64,000 bases of DNA from Nocardia bovistercoris (GTDB taxonomy: Bacteria > Actinomycetota > Actinomycetes > Mycobacteriales > Mycobacteriaceae), in NCBI RefSeq assembly GCF_015674855.1, contig NZ_JADMLG010000003.1, positions 561,917-625,916 on the forward strand. The letters run 5' to 3'. Below the pieces are notes generated by a model. That model was not told the origin of the DNA, made no database searches, and worked only from the letters and a program-made list of their open reading frames with translations. Of this stretch, positions 9,207 through 18,277 are shown one piece after another; the stretch's first letter is position 1; each line of letters opens with the position of its first letter. A program made the position numbers and the translations under genes.

Positions 9207-10594
9207 AAGGTGAGGCAGTGGCCGATCGAATTCCCACCGGCCGCGTCGCGCGCGGCAGTCGCATCGGGTTGTTGACCGCCGAACAGACGGTCCGCGGCGT
9301 CGGGGTGCGGCTGTCGATGCTGACGGCGCCCGGTCGGGCACGGGAATATCTCGCCGAACGGTCGACCCTGCAGACCGCGCAGCAGATCGTCACCGTGCTC
9401 GGCGGGTTGAAAGGCGCGGCGATGAAGGTCGGGCAGATGCTCTCGGTCCTCGACCTCGACCTGGCCCCGCAGTCGCACCGGGAGTTGTTCCGTACGAAAC
9501 TGGCCGAACTCCGCGATCGTGCCCCCGCCGCACCGTTCACCACCATGCGCGCGGTGATCGAGGACGAATTGGGGCCGCTGACGCAGGTGTTCGCGGACTT
9601 CGACGAGACGCCGATCGCGGCGGCCTCGATCGGGCAGGTGTATCGCGCGCGGCTGCGTGACGGGCGCTGGGTCGCGGTGAAGGTCCAGTACCCAGGCGTC
9701 GAGGACGCCATCGACGCGGATCTGCGAAACCTGCGGATGTTCAGTTCGCTGTGGAAAGCCGCGGTACCGAGCGCGGCCGACGACGCGGTACTCGGTGAGA
9801 TCGCCCGCAACCTCGCCCGTGAACTCGACTATCCGGCCGAGGCCCGTACACAGCACAGTCTCGCCGCCCGATATCGCGGCCACCCGTTCGTCACCGTGCC
9901 CGACACCGTGCCCGAGTACTGCACCGAGCGCGTGCTGGTCACCGAATTCGTCGACGGGAAGTCGTTCGAACACATCCGCACGCTGCCGGACGCGGACCGG
10001 GACCGGGTCGGCGAGCTGATCTACCGCTTCTACATCACCTCGCTGTTCACCGACTACGAGTTCTGTGGCGACCCACATCCCGGCAATGTCCTGCTCGCCG
10101 CCGACGGTCGGATCGCGTTCGTCGACTTCGGCCTCTACAACCACATGGACCCCGTGCACGTGGAGTTCGAGCGCAGCTGTCTGCGCGCCGCGGGCGAGGG
10201 CCGCGCCGACGACCTCTACCGCGCCTGGGTCGAGCGCGGCATCATCGACCCGGAATCCGGTGTCGACGCCGAAGAATGCCTGGACTATGTGCGCGCGACC
10301 GTTGGCTGGCACCTCGTGGACGAGCCGCTCACCGTCACCCCGGAAATCGCCACCGCCGCGGTCGTACTCGTCGTCGATCCGAGCGTTTCCCGGTTCCAGG
10401 GCATGCGTCGGCAATCGTTGCCGCCGGAGCACGTGTTCTCCCGTCGCGCCGACCTGTTCACCTTCGCCACCATCGGCCAGCTGCGGGCGAGCAACAACTG
10501 GCACCGGATCGCGCGCGAATGGCTCTATCGCGACGAACCCGTCACCGACCTCGGGCGCGAGATCGCAGCCTGGCGGGCGCGACGACGCGAGTGA
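9203..10594 (+). CDS. ABC1/UbiB (AarF)-family atypical kinase
   Basis: A 463-residue protein of the atypical protein-kinase-like ABC1/UbiB family, whose members support quinone or isoprenoid lipid metabolism by ATP hydrolysis. Visible motifs are KVGQMLSVLD (the family KxGQ signature), the Ala-rich loop AAASIGQVYRARL, VAVKVQYPGV with the ATP-site lysine, and the catalytic-type GDPHPGNVLLAADGRIAFVDFG. The ATG at 9203 overlaps the stop of the PucR-type gene; a GTG at 9218 preceded by AAAGGTGAGG is an equally good start and changes only five residues. The target in this organism is unknown. Confidence 0.88.
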   Translation: MKGEAVADRIPTGRVARGSRIGLLTAEQTVRGVGVRLSMLTAPGRAREYLAERSTLQTAQQIVTVLGGLKGAAMKVGQMLSVLDLDLAPQSHRELFRTKLAELRDRAPAAPFTTMRAVIEDELGPLTQVFADFDETPIAAASIGQVYRARLRDGRWVAVKVQYPGVEDAIDADLRNLRMFSSLWKAAVPSAADDAVLGEIARNLARELDYPAEARTQHSLAARYRGHPFVTVPDTVPEYCTERVLVTEFVDGKSFEHIRTLPDADRDRVGELIYRFYITSLFTDYEFCGDPHPGNVLLAADGRIAFVDFGLYNHMDPVHVEFERSCLRAAGEGRADDLYRAWVERGIIDPESGVDAEECLDYVRATVGWHLVDEPLTVTPEIATAAVVLVVDPSVSRFQGMRRQSLPPEHVFSRRADLFTFATIGQLRASNNWHRIAREWLYRDEPVTDLGREIAAWRARRRE

Positions 10595-10798
10595 CCCGGG
10601 CAGGTACCACACCCGTCGTCCGAAGCCGACGTGCACCTGATATCGACCGCCGCCTGAAACCATCCGCAGCCCCGAAACAACCCGGAATCCGAACCGTTCG
10701 AGGCCCGAAACCGCTCTAAACGGGCGAATCGGCATCGAACGACGGGCAGAGCACTAGGATGAGCAGGTTTCATCCGTCGATTCACCAGGGAGAGGGCG

Positions 10799-11428
10799 AT
10801 GCGCGCCAACGTCGCGGGCCGACGCCGCCGCCCGACACAGGAACGGGCCAAAGCGACGCGGGAGCACATACTCGACACCGCGGCCCGCCTGTTCGGAGAA
10901 CGCGGCATCGCGAACACCTCGACCAATCGGATCGCCACCGAAGCCGGGGTGAGCGTCGGCACGCTGTACCGGTATTTCGCCGACCGCGCGGTCATCGTCG
11001 ACGAACTGCTCGAGCGGATGTTGCAGAACACCGAACGCAGGTTGACCGAGCAGATCTTCGATGTCGCCGATCGCACGGTGCACGCCCTGTTCGCCGACAT
11101 CCTGCGCGTCATCAGCGATGAACTCGTCGCCAACGCGCGTCTGGTGCGCGCCATGGTCGCGGGGGTGCAGTTCTACAGCAGCGGTCTGCCCGAATTCGAA
11201 CCGCGCCTACATCTGTTGATCAAGGTGGTCCTGATCCAGATCCTCGGCCCCGGCGACGATCACCGGTACGATCTCATGACCTTCGTCATTCTGAACACCA
11301 GCTTCGCGGCTGTGCTCCGGGTGTCCGCGGTGGAAGTCGACGTCGAGGACCGGGACCGAGCGATCGATATGACGGCCCGTATGGTCGCGGCCTGGCTCGA
11401 CGCCGAGGCAGCCGCCGAAACCGACTAG
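10799..11428 (+). CDS. TetR-family regulator
   Basis: A 209-residue regulator. HTH: TREHILDTAARLFGERGIANTSTNRIATEAGVSVGTLYRYFADRAVIVDELLERM. The C-terminal helical domain has no known ligand signature. The ATG at 10799 follows a purine-rich AGGGAGAGGG. TAGGAT at 10755-10760 is a plausible -10 box. Neighbours are the ABC1 kinase upstream and a secreted lipase downstream, so its target is not evident. A hairpin directly after the stop suggests a single-gene transcript. Confidence 0.88.
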   Translation: MRANVAGRRRRPTQERAKATREHILDTAARLFGERGIANTSTNRIATEAGVSVGTLYRYFADRAVIVDELLERMLQNTERRLTEQIFDVADRTVHALFADILRVISDELVANARLVRAMVAGVQFYSSGLPEFEPRLHLLIKVVLIQILGPGDDHRYDLMTFVILNTSFAAVLRVSAVEVDVEDRDRAIDMTARMVAAWLDAEAAAETD

Positions 11429-11446
11429 CGGATCCGCAGGCGATCC

Positions 11447-11481
11447 CGGCCAATTGCGTTCTTTCGCAGCGGAATTGGCCG
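11447..11481 (+). terminator. Hairpin after the TetR gene
   Basis: CGGCCAATT (11447-11455) and AATTGGCCG (11473-11481) form a perfect 9-bp stem with a 17-base loop, 18 bases after the TetR stop codon. No U-tract follows. Confidence 0.6.
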
Positions 11482-11831
11482 GAGCGGCGGTTCAGTCGAA
11501 TCCGAAATCTCGAGGAATCTTCCGGGTTCTGTCGCGAAAATTGTGTGCAAGTGGTATCGATACTCGTTCGTCATGCCACCGTGCGGTGTTCGATGTCGGC
11601 GCATCGGAAGGCCGTACCTGCGGAACATTGTCGGTCGTAGGGCTTAGGGTGGGGGCTCTACACCTCGAGGTACCTGGTTTCGCGCACGAACTTCAGATGC
11701 TCGCTGTATTCGAATTGAATCGCACGTCAAGCTTTCCGCCGCGACCCGATGATCGGAAGTTCCATTCGCGTTCGCGGCGTTCGATTCCGGATCGGTATGG
11801 ACGAACTCACTTCGCACGAAGGATCTTCGAT
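11482..11831 (+). other. Leader and promoter region of the secreted lipase
   Basis: The lipase frame is open back to 11454, but the added residues lack a signal peptide or domain, so the stretch is read as non-coding. TAGGGT at 11645-11650 is a possible -10 box. GAAGGA at 11818-11823 is the ribosome site for the ATG at 11832. Confidence 0.4.
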
Positions 11832-13103
11832 ATGACAAGCGAGAAACGCGCATGGATAGCGGCTTTGACGGGAATCCTCACCATCGTCGCGGCCGGAGTA
11901 TGCACCGCACCGCCCGTATGGACGCAACCGCCGATGGCAGCCGCCGGTGGTGAAATCCTGCGTGCCGATGGCGCTCATCTGGCGGTGACGGTGCCGGGGC
12001 AGGCCGGTCCGGTACCCGCGAAATCCACGCGCGTCGTCTACGCGAGCACCGATACCCACGGCGCGCCGACCACGGCGGTCGCCACGTATCTGGAGCCGAC
12101 GCTGCCGTGGACCGGTCCCGGCCCGCGCCCGCTGGTGGCCTACGCGGGCGGCACCCAGGGGCAAGGGCCCGAATGCGCGCCCTCGGCGATGCTGGCGCAG
12201 GTGGTCCGATTCCAGCCGCCCGCCGATATCGTCTTCGAATACGACCTCATCGCGATCTACCAACTGCTGTCCGCCGGTATGGCGGTGGTGATGACCGACT
12301 ATCACGATTTCGGCGTCCCGGGCGTCCACGACTTCCTGAACCGCAGGACGCAGGGCTATGCGGTATTGGATTCCGCGCGGGCTGCGGTGCGATTGCCTGG
12401 GCTCGGTCCCGATTCGCCGGTCATTCTCTACGGCTATTCCCAGGGCGCGATGGCGTCCGCGGCCGCGGCCGAGTTGCAGGCGGAGTACGCGCCCGAACTG
12501 AATGTGCGCGGCGCTTATGTGGGCGGGCCGCTGGTCGGTCCGCAGGAATACATCGCGCGCAGCGACGGCCGTCCCGGTGTCGCGCCCGCCATCGCCTGGA
12601 TACTCAACGGCATCGCCGCCGACTATCCCGAGACCCTGCCGGAACTCGATGCCGCGCTCAACGACACCGGTAAGGCGATCATGCGCGACGCGGTCGGAAA
12701 ATGCGGCGGTGGGCTCTCCGGAATCTTCGTGCAACCGCAGAGCACGACCCAATGGACCACCAGCGGGCTGCCGCTCGCGGTCGTCATCGACAATTCCCCG
12801 GAATTGAAGCGGGTGTTCGACGAGCAGCGACTCGGCGGAGTCCGCCCGGCGGCGCCGGTGCGCGTCTACGCGGCCCGCAACGACGAGGGCGCCCCGTATC
12901 CCGCGGTGCGCGCGATGGCCGCGAGCTGGTGCGGCGGCGGCGCCACCGTCCAACTCGACGCCGACGCCACGGTGCCGCCCCTCGCGGGATTCGTCGGCAC
13001 CCACGACCTGAGCTTCTTCCCGTCCGTGGCGACCACGCAACCGTGGATGACCGACCGGCTCGCGAATCTGCCCGCGCCCGTGAACTGCGCGGCCCTGCCC
13101 TAG
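11832..13103 (+). CDS. Secreted lipase, LIP family (alpha/beta hydrolase)
   Basis: A 423-residue exported lipase that should hydrolyse triacylglycerol or other esters outside the membrane. The start at 11832 has GAAGGA 8 bases upstream and gives a signal peptide: MTSEKR, a hydrophobic core (WIAALTGILTIVAAGV), then an Ala-rich cleavage zone. The nucleophile elbow is GYSQG within VILYGYSQGAMASAAAAEL. The likely acid and histidine lie in the C-terminal part (ARNDEGAPYP and GFVGTHDLSFF). Length and motif order match the secretory LIP lipases (PF03583) common in Nocardia and mycobacteria. A second member lies at 29313-30701. Confidence 0.88.
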   Translation: MTSEKRAWIAALTGILTIVAAGVCTAPPVWTQPPMAAAGGEILRADGAHLAVTVPGQAGPVPAKSTRVVYASTDTHGAPTTAVATYLEPTLPWTGPGPRPLVAYAGGTQGQGPECAPSAMLAQVVRFQPPADIVFEYDLIAIYQLLSAGMAVVMTDYHDFGVPGVHDFLNRRTQGYAVLDSARAAVRLPGLGPDSPVILYGYSQGAMASAAAAELQAEYAPELNVRGAYVGGPLVGPQEYIARSDGRPGVAPAIAWILNGIAADYPETLPELDAALNDTGKAIMRDAVGKCGGGLSGIFVQPQSTTQWTTSGLPLAVVIDNSPELKRVFDEQRLGGVRPAAPVRVYAARNDEGAPYPAVRAMAASWCGGGATVQLDADATVPPLAGFVGTHDLSFFPSVATTQPWMTDRLANLPAPVNCAALP

Positions 13104-13125
13104 CCGGGACGAGTATCCGATTCGA

Positions 13126-14376
13126 ATGAACCGATCGGGCCGTCCGCACGTCTCTCGATACATGTGGAAGTCGAACGGACCTCGAAACAGCTCAGCTCCA
13201 ACATCATCGGGCCTGCGGGTGCTGATCGTCGGCGCGGGTGTCGGCGGCATCTCCGCCGCCAGAGGGCTGCTACGCGACGGCCACGATGTGACGGTGTTCG
13301 AGCGGGCGGCCGCGGTGCGGGCCAAGGGCGGCGCGGTGACGATCTGGCCCAACGGCGCGAAGGTGCTCGGGCAGCTCGGCGTCGACATGGACGGAGCCGG
13401 TCAGGTTCTGTCCGAGGTGCGGGTCTCGACCGCGACCGGACGCCGCGTCGCCGAGATCGATCTGGCGGCCTTGAGCGCCACGCTGGGGAAGCCGACCCGG
13501 ATGGTTCCGCGTCGAATCCTGTTGGAACGGCTCATGGACGGCTTTCCGCGCGAGCGGGTCCGTTGCGACGCGCGTGTGGTCGGCGTGCGGAACACCTCCG
13601 ACGGCGTGCGCGTCGATTTCGCGGACGGCGCCTCGGCCGAGGGGGATCTCCTGATCGGCGCGGACGGTCGGCATTCGACCGTCCGCGCGGCGGCGCGCAT
13701 TCCGGAGGCGACGCACACCGGCTGGTGCAGTTGGCAGGGGCTGATCGAACTGCCCGACCTCGCCGACAGCGATATCGCGGTGATCATCATCGGCGAAGGG
13801 GGCAACCTCGGGTTGTGGCCCGCGGGTGCGGGCCGCCTGCAATGGTGGTTCGACCTGCCGTGGTCGCCGGACTTCGTGCGGCCGGACTCCCCCGTCGACA
13901 CCCTGCGAGCCCATTTCACCGGCTGGTCCCCCGGAGTCGACCGCGTCCTGGCGAAGTTGACCGACGACGACCTACGCATGTCGCCGTTCCCGCACTTCCG
14001 ACACCCGATACCGCGCGCGTGGGGTCACGGCAGACTCACCCTGCTCGGCGACGCCGCGCACACCATGCCGCCGACCCTCGCCCAGGGCACCAATCAAGCG
14101 CTCCTCGACACGATGGTGCTGCGCCGCAGCCTGGCGTCGGCGCATTCCGTCCCCGACGCGCTGCGGCGATACGAGAAGATCCGCAGGCGCAAGGTGGCCG
14201 CCGTGTCCTGGGTCACCGCGCGCCAGGTCTCGCACGGCGAGGCCACGTTGAAGCCCGCCGCGCTGCTGCCGTCGGGTTTGACGACCAGGGCGCTGACCGA
14301 CTTCATCCGAGCGACGAGCCATCCGAAGTTGTCCGCCGAAACCAGCGAGGAGCGCACACCGATCGACACACCGTAG
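13126..14376 (+). CDS. FAD-dependent aromatic-type monooxygenase
   Basis: A 416-residue class A flavoprotein monooxygenase (PheA/UbiH-like). The GxGxxG Rossmann loop is VLIVGAGVGGISAARGLLRDGHDVTVFERA. The middle motif is DLLIGADGRHSTVRAAARIP (the family's DG motif), and the second FAD loop is LTLLGDAAHTMPPTLAQGTNQAL (the GD motif). Such enzymes insert one oxygen into an organic substrate using NAD(P)H. The start is uncertain: the first ATG (13126) lacks a ribosome site, and the ATG at 13162 is an alternative. It follows the lipase by 22 bases. Confidence 0.85.
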   Translation: MNRSGRPHVSRYMWKSNGPRNSSAPTSSGLRVLIVGAGVGGISAARGLLRDGHDVTVFERAAAVRAKGGAVTIWPNGAKVLGQLGVDMDGAGQVLSEVRVSTATGRRVAEIDLAALSATLGKPTRMVPRRILLERLMDGFPRERVRCDARVVGVRNTSDGVRVDFADGASAEGDLLIGADGRHSTVRAAARIPEATHTGWCSWQGLIELPDLADSDIAVIIIGEGGNLGLWPAGAGRLQWWFDLPWSPDFVRPDSPVDTLRAHFTGWSPGVDRVLAKLTDDDLRMSPFPHFRHPIPRAWGHGRLTLLGDAAHTMPPTLAQGTNQALLDTMVLRRSLASAHSVPDALRRYEKIRRRKVAAVSWVTARQVSHGEATLKPAALLPSGLTTRALTDFIRATSHPKLSAETSEERTPIDTP

Positions 14377-14449
14377 GCCTGCCTCCCCGGTCCGCGGTGG
14401 GGACGCGGCGCCGAACGACCGTGTCGGACGGCGCGGCTATTCTGCCCGA

Positions 14450-15133
14450 ATGGTCAGCTCCGATACGGCACTGCGCCGCCTGTTCCGCGACACCGGGAAA
14501 CTGCTCGAGCCGTACGGATTCCACGGCGCCGAGCCGGTCTGGACGCACCCGAGGCCCGGTGGTCTCGCCCGTATCGGCCGCACCAGGATCACGCGCACGT
14601 GGACCGATGGTCAGCAGGTCATCAGCTTCGGTCTCACGCTGAGCGCGACGCCGGGTGCGTGGCGGGAGTTCCGCGACTGGCGGAACGCGCGAAACGGTCT
14701 CCCGCCCGTGCCCGAGGACGAAGCCGCGGGCCCCGATCTCATCGACGCGCACCGGCTACCCAAGCCACTCACCATTCCGTGGACGCTGCGCACCGATCCG
14801 GACCGGCCGGGCCACGCGCTGCAGGCCGACCTCGACGCCATCCGCGCCGAACTCCCCGCGCGCCTGCACGCCTACGCCCGCAGAGCGCTGCGACTGCTCG
14901 AGCCCGACGAGTACCTGGACGAGGTGCTCGCCCATCCCGAACCCGATGCGCGCGTATGGGAGGTGGCCGTCGTCCTGCTCACCGATCACGGACCGGGACC
15001 GCGACTCGACGACGCCGTGAACCGCCTCCGGCGCGGCGTCGCCGACGGGCGGGCCTCGGAGTTCGCCCGCGACATCCTCGTCTACGCGCGAGACCGGGCA
15101 ACGAATCGCGCACCGACGGCGTTGGGCGGGTAG
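14450..15133 (+). CDS. DUF4304-like protein of unknown function
   Basis: A 227-residue soluble protein. The N-terminus ALRRLFRDTGKLLEPYGFHGAEPVWTHPRPGGLARIG and the following ISFGLTLSATPG strand resemble the DUF4304 pattern (a helix, a glycine-turn, then a strand-rich segment about a query sequence). The C-terminal part is helical. TATTCT at 14438-14443 lies 6 bases before the ATG and there is no ribosome site, so a leaderless mRNA is likely, which supports this start. It converges on a TetR gene with only 11 bases between the stops. Confidence 0.5.
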   Translation: MVSSDTALRRLFRDTGKLLEPYGFHGAEPVWTHPRPGGLARIGRTRITRTWTDGQQVISFGLTLSATPGAWREFRDWRNARNGLPPVPEDEAAGPDLIDAHRLPKPLTIPWTLRTDPDRPGHALQADLDAIRAELPARLHAYARRALRLLEPDEYLDEVLAHPEPDARVWEVAVVLLTDHGPGPRLDDAVNRLRRGVADGRASEFARDILVYARDRATNRAPTALGG

Positions 15134-15144
15134 CGCGTCGAACT

Positions 15145-15768
15145 TCACGGCGATCTCGGTTCGGGGTCAGGTCGCAGTGCGCCGAGCGCGAGTCTGGCGT
15201 AGCGGCGCCACACGTCGGGGTCGCGGATGTCGTGACCGATCAGGGCTCGTGCGACTCCGGAGACCAGGATGTCGAGGTCGAGGCCGGTCGCGTCGGGACG
15301 CAGCGTGCCTTGGGAGCGGCCGAGCGCGAGAATGCTTTCCAGGTGGGCGGCGAGGCGTTCGTCGCCGATATCGTCGAAGCCGCTGAGCACGTCGACCATC
15401 AAGCGGTCCTGGGCGAGGCGGGCGGCGATCTGCTCGAGCAGGTCCTCGAGCGCGCCGTAGGCGTCGGCGCTCGCCGCGCGCACCGCGACGGCGCCGAGTT
15501 CGTGGAACCAGTCCAGGTGCGGGCGGGCCAGTGCCCGCACCAGATCCGCCTTGGTGGGAAAGCTGCGGTAGACGGTCCCCTTGCCGACACCCGCGCGCGC
15601 GGCGATCTCCGGAATCGTCGCCTCCAGACCGCGTTCGGTGAACACCTCGACGGCCGCCGCCAGGACGCGTTCCAGGTTCTGTCGCGCGTCGGCTCTGCGC
15701 GGCTGCGCGCCCGCGGCGGCCCGCGTCGCTAGGTCAGACTCCGTATCCGATGTCGCCATGGTGACCAT
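15145..15768 (-). CDS. TetR-family regulator divergent from the MmpL transporter
   Basis: About 207 residues. HTH: NLERVLAAAVEVFTERGLEATIPEIAARAGVGKGTVYRSFPTKADLVRALARPH. The C-terminal part resembles the SbtR-like C-terminal domain (LLEQIAARLAQDRLMVDVLSGFDDIGDERLAAH). The start is uncertain: ATGs at 15768 and 15759 and a GTG at 15801 are all in frame and none has a good ribosome site. It is divergent from the MmpL-type gene, with an inverted repeat between them, so it probably represses the transporter and itself. Confidence 0.85.
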   Translation of the reverse strand: MVTMATSDTESDLATRAAAGAQPRRADARQNLERVLAAAVEVFTERGLEATIPEIAARAGVGKGTVYRSFPTKADLVRALARPHLDWFHELGAVAVRAASADAYGALEDLLEQIAARLAQDRLMVDVLSGFDDIGDERLAAHLESILALGRSQGTLRPDATGLDLDILVSGVARALIGHDIRDPDVWRRYARLALGALRPDPEPRSP

Positions 15769-15806
15769 CGTGCCGTGTCCGAAGCCATTGATACAGGTCA
15801 CATACC

Positions 15807-15830
15807 GAGACGGGGTGTGAGTGCCGTCTC
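15807..15830. promoter_or_regulatory. Inverted repeat between TetR and MmpL genes
   Basis: GAGACGG (15807-15813) and CCGTCTC (15824-15830) are exact inverted arms with a 10-base spacer, in the divergent control region. This is a candidate operator for the adjacent TetR protein. Confidence 0.55.
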
Positions 15831-15959
15831 ATCGACCCCCCGATCGTGAGTTCGTTCACCAATCGCCTTCTGAAGAGGGCTTATCGGCGCACCCGACCCT
15901 ACACTCGCGAATATCCGGACTGTCGGGTCCGCTTATCCGCACCTTCGGGAGGAAGAACT

Positions 15960-18209
15960 ATGGCATGGCAGCTGTTCCGGCTCGGCCGATGGTCGTTCGT
16001 CCACCGCAGGGCGGTCGCGGCCTGCTGGCTGCTCGTACTCGCCGTTGCGGGGCTCGGCGCGGCCACGCTGTCGGGTAAGACGAGCGACAAGTTCGAACTG
16101 TCCGGCATCGAGTCCACCCGGGCTTTCGCGCTGATCGAACAGCGCGCCCCGCAGGCATCCCCCGACGGCGCGACCGCGAGGGTGGTGTTCGAAGCCCCCG
16201 AGGGCCGTTCGCTGACCGAGCCCGGCTACCGCGACACCGTCACCGCCGCGCTGAACCGACTGCGGACCGACAACATCCAGACGGTCGCCGATCCGTACAC
16301 CGCGGGCGCCCTGTCGCCGGACGGGCACGTCGGCTACGCGACCATCACCTACCGCGAGGTCGCCAACGAACTGACCGACGCGGACCGCGGCGCGCTGGAG
16401 GACGCCGCGCACGCCGCCGAAGCCGCGGGCGTGAACGTCGCCATCGGCGGCGACGCGCTGACCGAGACCGAGACCCCGATCGCCGAGGTGTTCGGCATCG
16501 GCATCGCCTTGATCGTGCTGGCCTTCACCTTCGGATCCCTGCTCGCGGCGGGCATGCCGCTGCTGACCGCCATCGTCGGGGTCGGCATCGGGCTGGTCTC
16601 CATCACCACCCTCACCGGTTTCGTCGAACTCAGTTCCGTCACACCGGCATTGGGCACCATGCTCGGTTTGGCCGTCGGCATCGACTACGCGCTGTTCATC
16701 ATGTCGCGCTACCGCGCCGAGGTCCGCGCGGGCCGCACGCTGGAGGAGGCGGCGGGTCGCGCGGTCGGCACCGCGGGCTCGGCGGTGGTGTTCGCCGGCC
16801 TCACCGTGATCATCGCGCTGATCGGACTCGCCATCTGCGGCATCGGATTCCTCACGCAGATGGGCCTCGGCGGCGCGTTCACCGTCGGCATCGCCGTGCT
16901 GATCTCGCTCACCCTGCTGCCCGCACTACTCGGCTTCGCGGGCGAGAAGGTCGTGCGTGGCCGCACTCGCGCCACGTCGGGACAGCCGGGCGCCGGGGTG
17001 CGCACCCACGGCCGCCGTTGGATCGAATTCGTGTCGCGGCACCGGTGGGTCGCTCTGGTCGCGGGCGTTCTCGTCGCGGCCGTCGCCTCGATCCCGATCG
17101 CGTCCATGCAGCTCGCGCTGCCCGACGATGCGAGCAAACCCGCGGGCAGCGATGCGCGCGTCGCCTACGAGATGATCGCCGAGAACTTCGGCGCGGGCGC
17201 CAACGGTCCGCTCGTCGTCGTGGTCGACACCGCGGGGTCCGCCGATCCCGTCGCCGCCGTCGACACGGTCACCGCCGATCTGCGAAACCTCGCCGCCCGA
17301 CCGGGTTCCGATATCGCCGCCGTGCTGCCCGCGGCCGCGAACGACAGCCCGCAAGCCAGGCAGGGCCTCGCCCAGCAGCTCGCGGCCGTGCGTTTCGCCA
17401 CCATCACCGTGATCCCCGGCTCCGGCCCTTCGGATCAGGCGACCAAGGATCTCGTCGCCGAGATCCGCGCCACCGCCGCCGACCTGCCCGCCCGCACCGG
17501 GGCGCACGCCATGGTCACCGGGCAGACCGCCGTCGGCGTCGACATCTCGACCAAGCTCGCGCAGGTGTTCCCGCTCTACCTCGCGGTCGTGGTCGGACTC
17601 GCGATCTTCCTGCTGGTCGGGGTGTTCCGCTCGATCTGGGTGCCGATCAAGGCCGCCCTCGGCTTCCTGCTCTCGGTCGGCGTTTCCCTCGGCGCCACCG
17701 TCGCGGTCTTCCAATGGGGTTGGGCGCAGCAGCTTCTCGGCCTCGACACGACGAGTCCGGTGCTGTTCATCCTGCCGATCCTGCTCACCGGCATCCTGTT
17801 CGGACTCGCCATGGACTACGAGGTTTTCCTGGTGAGCCGGATGCGGGAGGCGTATGCGCACGGCACTCCCGCGCGCCGTGCCGTGCTCGACGGGTTCACG
17901 CACAGCGCCCGCGTGGTCGTTGCGGCCGCGATCATCATGGTCGGCGTCTTCGCCGGATTCGCCCTCACCGACGACGTCATCTTGAAGACCATCGGTTTCG
18001 CCCTCGCCGTCGGCGTACTCGCCGACGCTTTCCTCGTCCGCATGCTCATCGTCCCGGCGCTCATGCTGATCGTCGGCGAACGCATGTGGTTCCTGCCGAA
18101 GCGACTCGGCGCTCTCGTGCCGCCCTTCGATATCGAGGGCAGTGGACTGGCGCGTCGCCTGGACGCGCCGAGCGAGAGCGTCGCCGACCCGGTGACCGCG
18201 GGCCGCTGA
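15960..18209 (+). CDS. MmpL/RND-family transporter
   Basis: A 749-residue inner-membrane exporter driven by the proton gradient. ATG at 15960 is chosen because GGGAGGAAG lies just upstream; the frame is open to 15846. The architecture is RND with two repeats: TM1 (AACWLLVLAVAGLGAATL), a periplasmic domain (IESTRAFALIEQRAP), TM2-6 with the sterol-sensing-like segment GTMLGLAVGIDYALFIMSRYR, then TM7, a second periplasmic domain and TM8-12 with LLTGILFGLAMDYEVFLVSRMREA. The GIDYALF and AMDYEVF motifs carry the conserved Asp-Tyr pairs of proton relay. Length is that of short MmpL (YdfJ-type) proteins. The cargo, a lipid or a toxic compound, is unknown. It is probably repressed by the divergent TetR. 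Confidence 0.92.
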   Translation: MAWQLFRLGRWSFVHRRAVAACWLLVLAVAGLGAATLSGKTSDKFELSGIESTRAFALIEQRAPQASPDGATARVVFEAPEGRSLTEPGYRDTVTAALNRLRTDNIQTVADPYTAGALSPDGHVGYATITYREVANELTDADRGALEDAAHAAEAAGVNVAIGGDALTETETPIAEVFGIGIALIVLAFTFGSLLAAGMPLLTAIVGVGIGLVSITTLTGFVELSSVTPALGTMLGLAVGIDYALFIMSRYRAEVRAGRTLEEAAGRAVGTAGSAVVFAGLTVIIALIGLAICGIGFLTQMGLGGAFTVGIAVLISLTLLPALLGFAGEKVVRGRTRATSGQPGAGVRTHGRRWIEFVSRHRWVALVAGVLVAAVASIPIASMQLALPDDASKPAGSDARVAYEMIAENFGAGANGPLVVVVDTAGSADPVAAVDTVTADLRNLAARPGSDIAAVLPAAANDSPQARQGLAQQLAAVRFATITVIPGSGPSDQATKDLVAEIRATAADLPARTGAHAMVTGQTAVGVDISTKLAQVFPLYLAVVVGLAIFLLVGVFRSIWVPIKAALGFLLSVGVSLGATVAVFQWGWAQQLLGLDTTSPVLFILPILLTGILFGLAMDYEVFLVSRMREAYAHGTPARRAVLDGFTHSARVVVAAAIIMVGVFAGFALTDDVILKTIGFALAVGVLADAFLVRMLIVPALMLIVGERMWFLPKRLGALVPPFDIEGSGLARRLDAPSESVADPVTAGR

Positions 18210-18216
18210 CACGCGA

Positions 18217-18258
18217 GCGGCCCGCCCACCTTCCCGGAGCGGAAAGCGGGCGGGCCGC
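18217..18258. terminator. 11-bp stem hairpin between convergent genes
   Basis: GCGGCCCGCCC (18217-18227) pairs exactly with GGGCGGGCCGC (18248-18258) across a 20-base loop. It lies 8 bases after the MmpL stop and 20 bases before the stop of the convergent lipase, so it probably terminates both transcripts. Confidence 0.7.
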
Positions 18259-18277
18259 CGGAGCACCACCGAAACGG

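Noticed and set aside
11454..11831. Coding extension of the first LIP lipase
   Set aside because: The region has a terminator hairpin at its start, and the signal peptide begins at 11832 behind a ribosome site.
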